From the NCBI RefSeq assembly GCF_003113895.1, contig NZ_BDUD01000001.1, forward strand, positions 617,388-681,387: a stretch of 64,000 bases of DNA, written 5' to 3'. This document shows positions 26,199 through 35,733 of this stretch, one piece after another (position 1 is the stretch's first letter; every line of letters starts with the position of its first letter). The notes beneath the pieces are model-generated. The model saw only the letters and a list, made by a program, of their open reading frames with translations, made no database searches and was not told the DNA's origin. Made by a program: the position numbers and the translations under genes. This DNA comes from Nostoc commune NIES-4072. GTDB taxonomy: Bacteria; Cyanobacteriota; Cyanobacteriia; Cyanobacteriales; Nostocaceae.

Positions 26199-26657
26199 AT
26201 GCAACAGTCACAGGATGCGAACACGCCAAAACAATTCAGTCGAGAACAACGTTGGGAAATTGTACAAACCTTGCTACAACGTAGCAACCTGAGCAGCGAG
26301 GCAAAACAGGCATTTCGCCAAGCTTATCCCAATGCACCAGAGGAGATGCTGAAAACTGCTGTTTTTCACACTTACGTTGATGGAATTGAAGCAGCAATAG
26401 ACTGGTTAGTTGATTTAGAGTTATTTCTACATGAACCTAGTCATCAACTAGATGTCGCTGTTACGTATCACCTGCTCTATCACCTCTACAATTGGTATCA
26501 GTTTAATGCATTGCTGCCAGATGGAAAAGCAGGAGTGTTGGAACGTCTCAAAGAGATTAAGGAGTTGGCTTCAGATAGAGATATAGAGGCAATTCTTGCA
26601 ACAGTTGAGGAGCTAGAATCGATGTTTGAAGGTGGTCGTAACTATTATCTTGATTAA
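26199..26657 (+). CDS. Hypothetical helical protein
   Basis: 152 residues, unrecognised. Mostly helical by eye, with LLYHLYNWYQFNALLPDG and an acidic C-terminus. It precedes the DUF433/DUF5615 pair on the same strand, 22 bases away, and may share its transcript. Confidence 0.5.
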   Translation: MQQSQDANTPKQFSREQRWEIVQTLLQRSNLSSEAKQAFRQAYPNAPEEMLKTAVFHTYVDGIEAAIDWLVDLELFLHEPSHQLDVAVTYHLLYHLYNWYQFNALLPDGKAGVLERLKEIKELASDRDIEAILATVEELESMFEGGRNYYLD

Positions 26658-26679
26658 TTTATGGAATTGGAAGGCGTTT

Positions 26680-27018
26680 ATGACACTATCGATTATTGCC
26701 GAACCTGCTCCTCTAAAATTGAATGAACATGGTGTAGTTCTCGTCGGTAAAACCCGCGTCACATTGGACACTGTGGTTGCTGTCTTTAAGCAAGGCACGA
26801 CAGCAGAGGAAATTGTTTATCGCTATCCGTCGCTCAATTTGGCTGACATTTACGCTACGATTGCCTTCTATCTCAATCATCAACCTGAAGTAGAAGCCTA
26901 CTTGCAACAGCGACAGCAGCAATCATTAGAGATTCGGGCAATAAATCAAGGGAATTTTGACCCACAAGGCTTACGCGATCGCTTGCTTGCCCGCAAAGCA
27001 GCACAGGAAGCATGTTAA
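26680..27018 (+). CDS. DUF433 antitoxin
   Basis: 112 residues. A DUF433 domain: VVLVGKTRVTLDTVVAVF, QGTTAEEIVYRYPSL and NLADIYATIAFYLNHQPEVE, a winged-helix fold that usually represses its operon and neutralises a PIN-like toxin. The ATG at 26680 has a GGAAGG-like site just upstream. Its end overlaps the next gene by 7 bases, a strong sign of a toxin-antitoxin pair. Confidence 0.85.
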   Translation: MTLSIIAEPAPLKLNEHGVVLVGKTRVTLDTVVAVFKQGTTAEEIVYRYPSLNLADIYATIAFYLNHQPEVEAYLQQRQQQSLEIRAINQGNFDPQGLRDRLLARKAAQEAC

Positions 27019-27362
27019 AATTCCTTGCGGATGAAAATTTCGATAATACGGTTGTTAGAGGATTGTTCCGCCGTAGCCCGAAAATTGACATCGTTCGTGT
27101 ACAAGATGTTGGGCTATCAGGCAAAGATGATCCAACTATCTTGGATTGGGCAGCCCAAGAAGGACGTATCCTGCTTACCCATGACGTTTCTACAATTACT
27201 CGCTATGCATACGATCGAGTTAGGCAAGGTCAGACCATGCCGGGAGTTATCGAAGTCAGCCTAGATGCATCGGTCGGACAGGTCATTGAAGATATTCTTG
27301 TACTTGTAGAGTGTAGCCAGGAGGGAGAACTAGAAGGTCAAGTTCAGTATCTACCCTGGTAA
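27012..27362 (+). CDS. DUF5615 PIN-like toxin
   Basis: 116 residues. The start MLKFLADENFDNTVVRGL has the family DEN motif with acidic metal ligands. RVQDVGLSGKDDPTILDWA and RILLTHDVSTITRYAYDR supply the further acidic residues of the PIN-like ribonuclease site. Overlaps the DUF433 gene. The pair looks intact. Confidence 0.85.
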   Translation: MLKFLADENFDNTVVRGLFRRSPKIDIVRVQDVGLSGKDDPTILDWAAQEGRILLTHDVSTITRYAYDRVRQGQTMPGVIEVSLDASVGQVIEDILVLVECSQEGELEGQVQYLPW

Positions 27363-27643
27363 AATGGTCTAACAAAGCGATGAAGCAAGCAGCCACAAGC
27401 CATTGGCGTGGATGTAAAGAATATCTACTGCTGATCATCTTAGCCGTTATCCTGAAGAAAGCAAGCTATCTGAAACTATCTTCAATTTTGAATAAGCGAT
27501 CGCACTGGAAGCATTATTATTCTGGATATATCCCGATCTGTTTATTGGGTAGCTTGGCTCTATCTAACCGTAGGCTCTGAGCGAAGCGAAAAGCCCCTAG
27601 CCTAAAATAGAAAAATTAGAGGCGTGAACATGAGGCTATTTCT

Positions 27644-27916
27644 ATGACAGTTAGCCAACCCCGCTACAGCAAAGAAGAATTCGCTCGACGTGGCGATCAG
27701 ATTTATGAATCTCAGGTGCGCTCACAGGTTGAAGCAGATAATCATGGCAAGATTGTGGCGATCGACATCGAAACCGGAGCTTTTGAAGTCGATGCTAGTG
27801 AAATCGCTGCCTGCGATCGCCTCGAAGCCCGTCACCCAGACGCTCAAATCTGGATTGTCCGCATTGGTTCTCGCTATGTTCGTCGATTCGGCAAACGCAC
27901 GAAAAAAGCCGCATGA
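27644..27916 (+). CDS. Small protein paired with retropepsin-like gene
   Basis: 90 residues, unknown. Central IVAIDIETGAFEVD suggests beta structure and the basic C-terminus is RYVRRFGKRTKKAA. It overlaps the next gene by four bases (ATGA), so both are co-translated. The arrangement recalls a toxin-antitoxin-like or accessory pair, but no activity can be read. Confidence 0.6.
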   Translation: MTVSQPRYSKEEFARRGDQIYESQVRSQVEADNHGKIVAIDIETGAFEVDASEIAACDRLEARHPDAQIWIVRIGSRYVRRFGKRTKKAA

Positions 27917-28290
27917 TCACCGGAATCGTTAACGCGGATTTTGAACCGATTATTTCACTTTCAGTTTGTGGTTCCGATGGCAAAATTTACACACAAGATG
28001 CGATTGTAGACACAGGCTTTAACGGTTGGCTTTCACTGCCTCCAGATTTGATCGCTCAGTTGAATCTGAGATGGAAGAGGCGAGGACGAGCCATTCTTGG
28101 AGATGGGAGTGAATGCGTTTTCAATATCTATGAAGCAGTTTTAGTTTGGGATGGAGATATTCTAACAATCCCAATCGATGAGGCTGATTCAGAACCACTC
28201 GTCGGGATGTCCCTGATGGAAGGTTATCAGCTAATGGTGCAAGTATTTGAAGGCGGTCGCGTCGAACTCAGCAAAGTAAACACGATCTAA
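27913..28290 (+). CDS. Clan AA retropepsin-like aspartic protease
   Basis: 125 residues. The motif AIVDTGFNGWLSLPP is the DTG active site of retropepsin-like single-domain proteases, which act as dimers. A second family feature, LVGMSLMEGYQLMVQV, is near the end. It resembles the AF_0612-type prokaryotic group. Coupled to the upstream 90-residue gene. The target is unknown. Confidence 0.75.
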   Translation: MITGIVNADFEPIISLSVCGSDGKIYTQDAIVDTGFNGWLSLPPDLIAQLNLRWKRRGRAILGDGSECVFNIYEAVLVWDGDILTIPIDEADSEPLVGMSLMEGYQLMVQVFEGGRVELSKVNTI

Positions 28291-28431
28291 ATTGCCCGTT
28301 GCACGCCGCCCGTATTAAGAGAGGTTGAGAGGGAACGTTACCCTAAAGGAAGTAAGCTACAGTTGATGTCTAAATTGCCGTCTAAAACTGTCTTTATTTT
28401 TAAATAATTATTTTGATTTTTAAATTAAAAA

Positions 28432-29547
28432 ATGTCCCGTTCTGGATACACACTTCCCGTCTTTGCCTGCGCTGCTGCTGTTGCAGCTTTACACTGGTTA
28501 CGCGATCGCCAACCCCTAACTTTAGCATCTATAGATTTGATTGAACCCGCTCAAATCGCAGAAATCCCCATTGAACAGGTAGCAGGATTATCTGAGAATA
28601 CAGCTTTAGCAATCACTCGCAGCGATCCTGGTGATAATCTTGATTTGACTAAAGATACACCGATTTGGGGGCTGGTGGAGTGGAGGGAAGAGGGTGATGA
28701 TGCTGTAATTATTAAAGGTGGGGAAGGAATTGGCAGACAGGTGAATGCTGACGACAAGCCAGCTATTTATGCCTATGCTCAAAAGCTGTTGCAAGAGAAT
28801 TTGCAACGAATGCTAGTACCTGGGGAAAAAATCACGGTGACGATTATTCTACCCGAAGGGCGATCGCTGGCTGTTCGCACTTCAAATTCTGCTTTTGGTG
28901 TGGTTGAAGGACTTTCCCTTTTAGGCACAACTGGCATTTCTCAACCCTTAAGTACACCAGATCAGCTTGCAATTTTCCGGGCGGAATTACAAAATAAAGC
29001 CAGTCGTTTTGAAAGTTTAGTATTCTGTATCGGCGAAAATGGCCTAGATTTAGCGCGTAAACTAGGGATTAATCCTGAACAATTGGTCAAAACTGCTAAC
29101 TGGCTTGGCCCAATGTTGGTAGAAGCTGATGTGCTAGGCGTAAAAGAAATCTTATTATTTGGCTATCACGGTAAGCTGATGAAACTGGCTGGAGGGATTT
29201 TTCACACTCATCACTATTTGGCTGATGGAAGACGGGAAATTTTGGCAGCGCACTGTGCGATCGCTGGTTTAAAATCACCAGATATCCAAGCTGTGTTTAA
29301 CAGTGCAACCGCCGAAGCCGCATTAACATACCTAAAATCGCTAGATGCTTCAACTGGTAGTGATTGGGTAAATCAAGTTTACAATGCGATCGCCGAAACC
29401 ATCGATGTTCGTTCTCAAGAATACATCCAAAGCCATAGCGAAAGGGGCACAGTAAGTACAATCTGTGGCTCGATTCTCTTTGATCGCGATCGCAAAATTA
29501 TCGTGAAGAGTAAAACTGCTGGTCTGTTGATGGGAAAATTATGTTAA
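28432..29547 (+). CDS. cbiD: Cobalt-precorrin-5B (C1)-methyltransferase
   Basis: Cobalamin biosynthesis enzyme of the anaerobic-type pathway that methylates C1 of the corrin ring. At 371 residues it is the normal size. The family N-terminus RSGYTLPVFACAAAVAAL, GVVEGLSLLGTTGISQPLS and LFGYHGKLMKLAGGIFHTHH are present. The start is the ATG at 28432. guaA follows 224 bases on, same strand, an arrangement I recall from other cyanobacteria. Confidence 0.93.
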   Translation: MSRSGYTLPVFACAAAVAALHWLRDRQPLTLASIDLIEPAQIAEIPIEQVAGLSENTALAITRSDPGDNLDLTKDTPIWGLVEWREEGDDAVIIKGGEGIGRQVNADDKPAIYAYAQKLLQENLQRMLVPGEKITVTIILPEGRSLAVRTSNSAFGVVEGLSLLGTTGISQPLSTPDQLAIFRAELQNKASRFESLVFCIGENGLDLARKLGINPEQLVKTANWLGPMLVEADVLGVKEILLFGYHGKLMKLAGGIFHTHHYLADGRREILAAHCAIAGLKSPDIQAVFNSATAEAALTYLKSLDASTGSDWVNQVYNAIAETIDVRSQEYIQSHSERGTVSTICGSILFDRDRKIIVKSKTAGLLMGKLC

Positions 29548-29771
29548 TTTATTATGAATAATCGTAAACAATCCAAATAAATAATCTCTTAAGTAACCAC
29601 TCTAGGGTAAGTTTATCGTTTTAATACCATTTCCGACTCCGGGACTAGACAAACGCACATAACCGGGCGTTTGTAAAGGCTCTCTATACCATTATTAGCC
29701 TACCCAGGCTGAATAATAGCATCATCATAGACCACAAAGCATCTACCCTTAACAGACATAACACTCCCGTC

Positions 29772-31391
29772 ATGAACACAGCGGTGATACCAACAGAACA
29801 AGCGCCCCAAACATTAGAAAATTTTGGGAGACTTGATCGCCAATTGATTATAATTCTGGACTTCGGCTCTCAATATTCTGAGTTGATTGCCCGTCGCATC
29901 CGCGAGACTCAAGTATACTCGGAAGTTTTATCCTATCGCACTACTTCTGAACAATTGCGCCAACTCAATCCCAAGGGAATCATTCTCTCAGGTGGCCCAA
30001 GTTCGGTTTATGGTGATAACGCTCCCCATTGTGACCCAGAAATCTGGAATTTGGGAATACCCGTTTTGGGTGTTTGCTATGGGATGCAGCTAATGGTAAA
30101 CCAACTCGGTGGGGAAGTGGCAAAGGCTGACCGAGGTGAGTACGGCAAAGCATCATTATATATTGATGATCCCACAGATTTGCTCACTAACGTCGAAGAT
30201 GGCACTACCATGTGGATGAGTCATGGAGACTCAGTTATCCAAATGCCTTCAGGGTTTGAATTGCTGGCACATACAGAAAATACTCCTTGTGCTGCGATCG
30301 CCGACCATGAAAAGAAACTTTACGGCGTTCAGTTCCATCCAGAGGTAGTGCATTCTATTGGCGGTATAGCATTAATCCGTAATTTTGTCTATCACATCTG
30401 CGATTGCGAACCTACTTGGACAACAGCTGCTTTTGTTGAAGAGGCAATTCGGGAAATTCGCGCCAGAGTTGGTGACAAGCGAGTGCTGTTGGCGTTGTCT
30501 GGTGGGGTGGATTCTTCTACCTTAGCCTTCTTGCTGTATAAAGCCATTGGCGATCAACTGACTTGCGTATTTATCGATCAAGGCTTTATGCGAAAGTATG
30601 AGCCAGAGCGATTGGTAAAGCTGTTCCAAGAGCAGTTTCACATTCCTGTAGAGTATGTTAATGCTCGCGATCGCTTTTTAGCTAAAGTTGCTGATATCAC
30701 AGATCCTGAAGAAAAACGCCGCCGCATCGGACACGAATTTATTGCTGTATTTGAGGAAACATCCAAACGCCTTGGTCACTTTGACTATCTAGCTCAAGGG
30801 ACTCTTTATCCAGATGTGATCGAATCTGCTGATACCAACGTTGATCCCCAAACTGGTGAGCGGGTAGCGGTGAAAATTAAGAGTCATCACAATGTTGGCG
30901 GTTTGCCCAAAGACCTAAGATTTAAGTTGGTGGAACCACTGCGGAAACTATTTAAAGATGAAGTCCGCAAAGTTGGGCGTTCCATTGGTTTACCAGAAGA
31001 AATTGTCCAACGGCAACCTTTTCCTGGGCCTGGTTTGGCAATTCGCATTCTAGGGGAAGTCACATCTGAGCGGTTAAATATTTTGCGCGATGCAGATTTA
31101 ATTGTCCGGCAAGAAATTAACCAACGCGGCATGTATCATGATTTTTGGCAAGCATTTGCGGTATTGCTGCCAATTCGTAGTGTTGGCGTTATGGGGGATC
31201 AACGCACTTACGCTTACCCGATTGTTTTGCGGATTGTCACCAGTGAAGATGGCATGACTGCTGATTGGGCAAGAGTCCCTTACGATGTACTGGAAGTGAT
31301 TTCCACTCGGATTGTGAATGAGGTAAAAGGAGTGAACCGGGTGGTTTATGACATCACCTCTAAGCCGCCTGGAACCATTGAATGGGAGTAA
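29772..31391 (+). CDS. guaA: GMP synthase (glutamine-hydrolysing)
   Basis: Converts XMP to GMP using glutamine and ATP. The N-terminal amidotransferase half has [11 protein letters not shown], nucleophile C102 in GVCYGMQ and the H189/E191 pair in QFHPEV. The C-terminal synthetase half has the PP-loop ALSGGVDSS (241-249) and the dimerisation domain ending [13 protein letters not shown]. 539 residues, full length. Confidence 0.97.
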   Translation: MNTAVIPTEQAPQTLENFGRLDRQLIIILDFGSQYSELIARRIRETQVYSEVLSYRTTSEQLRQLNPKGIILSGGPSSVYGDNAPHCDPEIWNLGIPVLGVCYGMQLMVNQLGGEVAKADRGEYGKASLYIDDPTDLLTNVEDGTTMWMSHGDSVIQMPSGFELLAHTENTPCAAIADHEKKLYGVQFHPEVVHSIGGIALIRNFVYHICDCEPTWTTAAFVEEAIREIRARVGDKRVLLALSGGVDSSTLAFLLYKAIGDQLTCVFIDQGFMRKYEPERLVKLFQEQFHIPVEYVNARDRFLAKVADITDPEEKRRRIGHEFIAVFEETSKRLGHFDYLAQGTLYPDVIESADTNVDPQTGERVAVKIKSHHNVGGLPKDLRFKLVEPLRKLFKDEVRKVGRSIGLPEEIVQRQPFPGPGLAIRILGEVTSERLNILRDADLIVRQEINQRGMYHDFWQAFAVLLPIRSVGVMGDQRTYAYPIVLRIVTSEDGMTADWARVPYDVLEVISTRIVNEVKGVNRVVYDITSKPPGTIEWE

Positions 31392-31517
31392 TCAAGTTTT
31401 GAGTTGACTTAATCAGATTTTTGAAACCGACACATAGCTGATTCTATTGCAACATTTTAGCCTTAACACGCCAACCAAAACACTAAAAAAGTTAGGAATA
31501 AATAACTCCTAACTCTT

Positions 31518-31550
31518 GTAGAGACGCAATTAATCGCGTCTCTACTTTTT
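31518..31550 (+). terminator. Hairpin with T-run after guaA
   Basis: GTAGAGACGC (31518-31527) and GCGTCTCTAC (31536-31545) pair around an 8-base loop and are followed by TTTTT. It lies about 125 bases past guaA. The same GTAGAGACGC word is a dispersed repeat, so it may be a repeat that serves as terminator. A partial second copy follows at once. Confidence 0.5.
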
Positions 31551-31575
31551 ACACGATTAATCGCGTCTCTGCTTT

Positions 31576-33219
31576 TTACACCGCACAACTCAACTCACCG
31601 GCTTTTTGGCTAAAGCGGTGATTTTCCCGATAATCTACGGGACAATCTATCACGGCAGGTACATCTTGAGCGAGAGCTTCTTTCAAAGTGGGAATCAAAT
31701 CTAAAGCCGATTCAACTCGGTAGCCTTTTAAACCCATGCTTTCGGCTAATTTGACAAAATCAGGATTGCTAAAATGCACAAAAGATGAGTTTCCTTTGCC
31801 AAAGTGATTTTCTTGCTTCCACTCAATTAATCCATAGCCACCATCATTGAAAATTATGGTGACAAAGGGTGTACCGACACGCAAGGCTGTTTCTAATTCT
31901 TGAGAATTCATCATAAAGCCGCCATCGCCAGTTACAGCCACGACTTTGCGCTTAGGATGAACGAGTTTTGCTGCTAAAGCGCCAGGAATGGCAATACCCA
32001 TAGCCGCAAAGCCATTAGAAATAATGCAAGTATTGGGGCTATGGCAATGATAATGACGCGCCATCCACATCTTATGTGCGCCAACATCTGAGATGACGAT
32101 ATCATCTGGGCCCATCACTTGCCGTAAGTCATAAATTAACTTTTGCGGCTTGATGGGAAATCCGTCATCATGGGCGTACTGTTCGTAATCAGCCCGAATC
32201 TCAGACCTTAAGCTAATGGCAAAAGGATCGGGTTTACCTTGTCGGTCTGCTAATTTTAAAATTTCATAAAGGGAATCTGAAATATCTCCCACTACTTCGG
32301 CGTTGGGAATATAACTACTATCAATTTCCGCCGGAGTTACCCCAATATGCACAATGGGAATTTCACCGTTACGATTCCATTTCTTGGGGGAAAACTCAAT
32401 CAAGTCATAACCGATCGCAATTACTAAATCTGTGTTATCAAAGCCACAAGTAATATAATCTCTTTGCTGTAATCCCACTGACCACAAAGCTAATTGATGT
32501 GTATAAGGAATAACACCTTTACCCATGAATGTATTGGCAACAGGTATATTCAGCAAGGTAGCAAATTGCGTTACAGCATCACTTGCTTGAGCGCGAATTG
32601 CCCCATTTCCTACTAAGATTAATGGGTTAACTGCTTGGCAAATTGCGGCGGCGGCGGCCCGAATGCTAGCAAAAGATGCATAAGTTTTTTCGCTATTATC
32701 CTTACGCAAAGGTTTGCCTTCGACGGGCATAGCAGCAATATTTTCTGGTAAATCGATGTGAACTGCACCAGGTTTTTCCGATTGCGATCGCTTAAATGCT
32801 TTCCGGACTACTTCTGGTGTAATACTCGGTCGCACAATCTGCTTATTCCACTTAGTAACAGGTGCAAACATTGCCACCAAATCTAAATATTGATGGGATT
32901 CAATATGCATTCTATCTGTTCCCACTTGGCCGGTAATCGCCACTAAGGGCGCACCATCGAGGTTAGCATCTGCTACCCCAGTCATCAAGTTGGTTGCCCC
33001 AGGCCCAAGAGTAGAAAGACACACTCCGGCTTTTCCTGTCAGGCGTCCGTAGACATCAGCCATGAATGCTGCACCCTGTTCATGACGAGTTGTAATAAAT
33101 TTAATCGAAGAATGTTTTAACGCTTCCAAAACGTGCAGGTTTTCTTCGCCAGGGAGTCCAAAAATATATTGCACTCCTTCATTTTCTAGGCACTGCACCA
33201 ATAATTCTGCTGTATTCAT
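31576..33219 (-). CDS. 2-Oxoglutarate decarboxylase (acetolactate synthase-like ThDP enzyme)
   Basis: Thiamin-diphosphate enzyme, 547 residues. Catalytic Glu47 lies in TTRHEQGAAFMADVYGR, and the ThDP/Mg2+ motif is VVAVTGDGGFMMNSQE followed by IIFNDGGYGLIEWKQ. By homology alone it would be called acetolactate synthase large subunit. It is directly downstream of a succinate-semialdehyde dehydrogenase gene, the arrangement of the Synechococcus PCC 7002 pair shown to convert 2-oxoglutarate to succinate. I therefore prefer the decarboxylase call. An acetolactate role remains possible. Cytosolic. Confidence 0.8.
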   Translation of the reverse strand: MNTAELLVQCLENEGVQYIFGLPGEENLHVLEALKHSSIKFITTRHEQGAAFMADVYGRLTGKAGVCLSTLGPGATNLMTGVADANLDGAPLVAITGQVGTDRMHIESHQYLDLVAMFAPVTKWNKQIVRPSITPEVVRKAFKRSQSEKPGAVHIDLPENIAAMPVEGKPLRKDNSEKTYASFASIRAAAAAICQAVNPLILVGNGAIRAQASDAVTQFATLLNIPVANTFMGKGVIPYTHQLALWSVGLQQRDYITCGFDNTDLVIAIGYDLIEFSPKKWNRNGEIPIVHIGVTPAEIDSSYIPNAEVVGDISDSLYEILKLADRQGKPDPFAISLRSEIRADYEQYAHDDGFPIKPQKLIYDLRQVMGPDDIVISDVGAHKMWMARHYHCHSPNTCIISNGFAAMGIAIPGALAAKLVHPKRKVVAVTGDGGFMMNSQELETALRVGTPFVTIIFNDGGYGLIEWKQENHFGKGNSSFVHFSNPDFVKLAESMGLKGYRVESALDLIPTLKEALAQDVPAVIDCPVDYRENHRFSQKAGELSCAV

Positions 33220-33224
33220 TTTAT

Positions 33225-33422
33225 TTCCTAACTATTGACAATACTGGGGATTGGGGATTGGGAACTGGGGATTGGAGATTGGCGACTGGGGACTGGGGAC
33301 TGCGAAGTGGGGAATGAAAATATCTTTCCCAAAATCTAATTTGTAATCTCTAATTCCTAATCCCAATACTTGGTTCCTAATACCTAGTCCCTAATACCCA
33401 GTCCCCAGTCCCTAATTCCTAA
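33225..33422. repeat. Low-complexity repeats between the two TCA-bypass genes
   Basis: Degenerate tandem words: GGGGATTGGGAACT-like units near 33243-33310, then TCCTAATACC/CCCAGTCCCTAAT-like units near 33350-33422. These are Nostoc-style short tandem repeats in the gap between the dehydrogenase and the decarboxylase. Confidence 0.7.
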
Positions 33423-34790
33423 TCATTTAACCCAAACGGTTTTAAGATTGACAAACTCATGTATACCTTGGATACTCAATTCTCTGCCATATCCAGAACG
33501 CTTGATGCCACCAAAGGGCAATCTGGGATCAGATTTGACCATACCGTTGATAAACACGGCACCGGCTTCGATTTTCTCAACCAAGCGATCGCTCTCTTGG
33601 TTGTTGGTTGTCCAAGCACTTGCACCTAATCCAAAGGGGATGTCATTAGCAAGTTTAATGGCAGCATCGATATCTGGAACCCGGAATAACAAGGCTACCG
33701 GGCCAAAGAATTCTTCTTTGGCAATTGGTGCTTCAGGCGGGATATCTATGATAATCGTTGGTGGATAAAAGTTTCCAGAACGATCTGATAAAGGATGTCC
33801 ACCAGTGAGGACTTTACCACCGCTTTTTGTGGCAGCTTGCACTTGTTGATCTAAATCCTGGAGAATACCAGGGGTTGCGAGTGGGCCTAAGTCGGTATCT
33901 GGTTGCATGGGATCGCCTACTTTGAGCGCCTCAAATTTTTCTAAAAGTAATTTTTCAAATTTGTCTGCGATCGCTTCTGCGACAATAAAACGTTTCGCTG
34001 CAATACATGATTGCCCGTTATTCAACATCCGTGCTGTAGTAGCTGTGACAACTGCTGTCTCTAAGTCAGCACTTTCTAACACAATAAACGGGTCACTTCC
34101 TCCTAATTCCAAAACTGTTTTTTTGATTTGTTTCCCGGCGGCGGCGGCGAGGGATGCACCTGCTGGTTCGCTTCCGGTCAATGTGGCAGCTTTTACGCGG
34201 TCATCAGCCATCAAATCGGCGACTTTAGCAGCGCCTATTAATAGAGTTTGAAACGCACCTTCAGGAAAACCTGCTCGTCGGATAATATTTTCAATTGCCA
34301 AGGCGCATTGCGGCACATTGGAAGCATGTTTGAGTAAGCCGACATTTCCCGCCATGAGGGCTGGTGCAGCAAAGCGAAATACTTGCCAAAAGGGGAAATT
34401 CCACGGCATCACCGCGAGAATCGCACCCATTGGTTGATAACGTATAAAACTCTGGCTGGCATCCGTTTTTACACTGACATCAGCCAAAAAACCAGGGGCG
34501 TGTTCGGCATAGTAGCGACAGACGACGGCGCATTTTTCGACTTCCGCGATCGCAGCTTTAAATGGCTTACCCATTTCTAGAGTCATCAACTTCGCAAATT
34601 CTGCTTTGTCTTGCTCTAAAATATCAGCAGCTTTTTGAAGAGCGTGCGATCGCTCAGAAAAACTTGTCTGACGATACTTTTCAAAAGTCTGATTAGCTAA
34701 ATCGAGTTTAGCGTTAATTTCTGCATCATTGAGTGGCTCAAAGGTTTTGAGCGTTTCCCCAGTGGCGGGATTAATGGTGGCGATCGCCAT
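33423..34790 (-). CDS. gabD: Succinate-semialdehyde dehydrogenase
   Basis: NAD(P)+-dependent oxidation of succinic semialdehyde to succinate. Aldehyde dehydrogenase fold, 455 residues: TLTGSEPAGASLA in the cofactor site, catalytic Glu in VLELGGSDPFIVLE, catalytic Cys in NNGQSCIAAKRFIV and the late FGGIKRSGYGRELS. The start at MAIATINPATGE (34790) is the family N-terminus; an in-frame start 18 codons upstream adds unrelated residues. With the downstream decarboxylase it forms the cyanobacterial TCA-cycle bypass. Confidence 0.9.
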   Translation of the reverse strand: MAIATINPATGETLKTFEPLNDAEINAKLDLANQTFEKYRQTSFSERSHALQKAADILEQDKAEFAKLMTLEMGKPFKAAIAEVEKCAVVCRYYAEHAPGFLADVSVKTDASQSFIRYQPMGAILAVMPWNFPFWQVFRFAAPALMAGNVGLLKHASNVPQCALAIENIIRRAGFPEGAFQTLLIGAAKVADLMADDRVKAATLTGSEPAGASLAAAAGKQIKKTVLELGGSDPFIVLESADLETAVVTATTARMLNNGQSCIAAKRFIVAEAIADKFEKLLLEKFEALKVGDPMQPDTDLGPLATPGILQDLDQQVQAATKSGGKVLTGGHPLSDRSGNFYPPTIIIDIPPEAPIAKEEFFGPVALLFRVPDIDAAIKLANDIPFGLGASAWTTNNQESDRLVEKIEAGAVFINGMVKSDPRLPFGGIKRSGYGRELSIQGIHEFVNLKTVWVK

Positions 34791-35017
34791 TACCTGACCT
34801 CCCGTTAAAAAATAGCTTGAAGTAGGCTTCCTAATGTTATACATATAAATTTAGGAAGCTACTACCCAAATTCTAGTCTTTTAGCTAAGAATTAGCTGCC
34901 CAGTATTACAATTTCGCAACTTTAATTGAATTAAAGTATACCAATCAGTAAGTATTAATATTGATGAATTAAGTCCAATTAAAGTTGTTATAATTTGCAC
35001 AATTGAGGAATCAAGCT

Positions 35018-35641
35018 ATGACTCAAGTCTTACGCAAAGTAGTTACATTCGATGAATTCGTTGCTAAATATCCAGATAACACAGGGCAACGTTACGAACT
35101 ATATGATGGAGTAGTAGTAGAAATGCCCCAACCAACAGGCGACCATGAAGAGATTATTGTATTTTTATCTACAAAAATCACTTTAGAATATAGTCGCCTC
35201 GGACTGCGGTATGGTATACCAAAAACAGTATTAGTTAAACCACTTGAAAACGAATCAGCTTATTCGCCAGATTTACTGCTCCTAAATCTTACTAATTTAG
35301 TTAATGAACCTCGGTGGAAAAAAGAATCAACTGTTACTCAAGCAGCATCAATTCCTTTAGTAATTGAGGTGGTGAGTACAAACTGGCGTGATGATTATCT
35401 GAAAAAATATGCTGACTATGAAGAAATGGGAATTTCTGAATACTGGATTGTAGATTATGGTGCATTAGGCGGTAGAGAATTTATTGGCAAACCAAAACAA
35501 CCTACTTTTTTGGTTTGCTGTTTAGAAGAAGGTGAGTATCGCATTAGTAAGTTTCGAGGAGATGACCGAATCCAGTCGCCAACTTTTCCAGAGTTGAATT
35601 TGACCGCAGAGCAAATTTTTCGTGCTGGCACGGTCAGCTAA
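35018..35641 (+). CDS. Uma2 family (DUF820) putative endonuclease
   Basis: 207 residues. PD-(D/E)XK-like fold of the Uma2 group, which is highly expanded in cyanobacteria. Seen are the N-terminal VTFDEFVAKYPDNTGQRYEL, YSPDLLLLN with the catalytic Asp, and IPLVIEVVSTNWRDDYLKK with the E-x-x segment. The biological role of these proteins is unsettled. The ATG at 35018 has GAGG upstream at 35005-35008. Confidence 0.85.
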   Translation: MTQVLRKVVTFDEFVAKYPDNTGQRYELYDGVVVEMPQPTGDHEEIIVFLSTKITLEYSRLGLRYGIPKTVLVKPLENESAYSPDLLLLNLTNLVNEPRWKKESTVTQAASIPLVIEVVSTNWRDDYLKKYADYEEMGISEYWIVDYGALGGREFIGKPKQPTFLVCCLEEGEYRISKFRGDDRIQSPTFPELNLTAEQIFRAGTVS

Positions 35642-35733
35642 ATTCGCCTATTCCACAATAAATAGTTAGATATTATTTATTTGAAAGTTCTTAACGTCAT
35701 TCATAATTAGCAATTTTTCCCTATCCCCTATTC

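Noticed and set aside
27380..27580. + strand frame of 66 codons after the DUF5615 gene
   Set aside because: Composition unlike a real protein, no ribosome site, includes a GCGATCGC site; probably spacer DNA.
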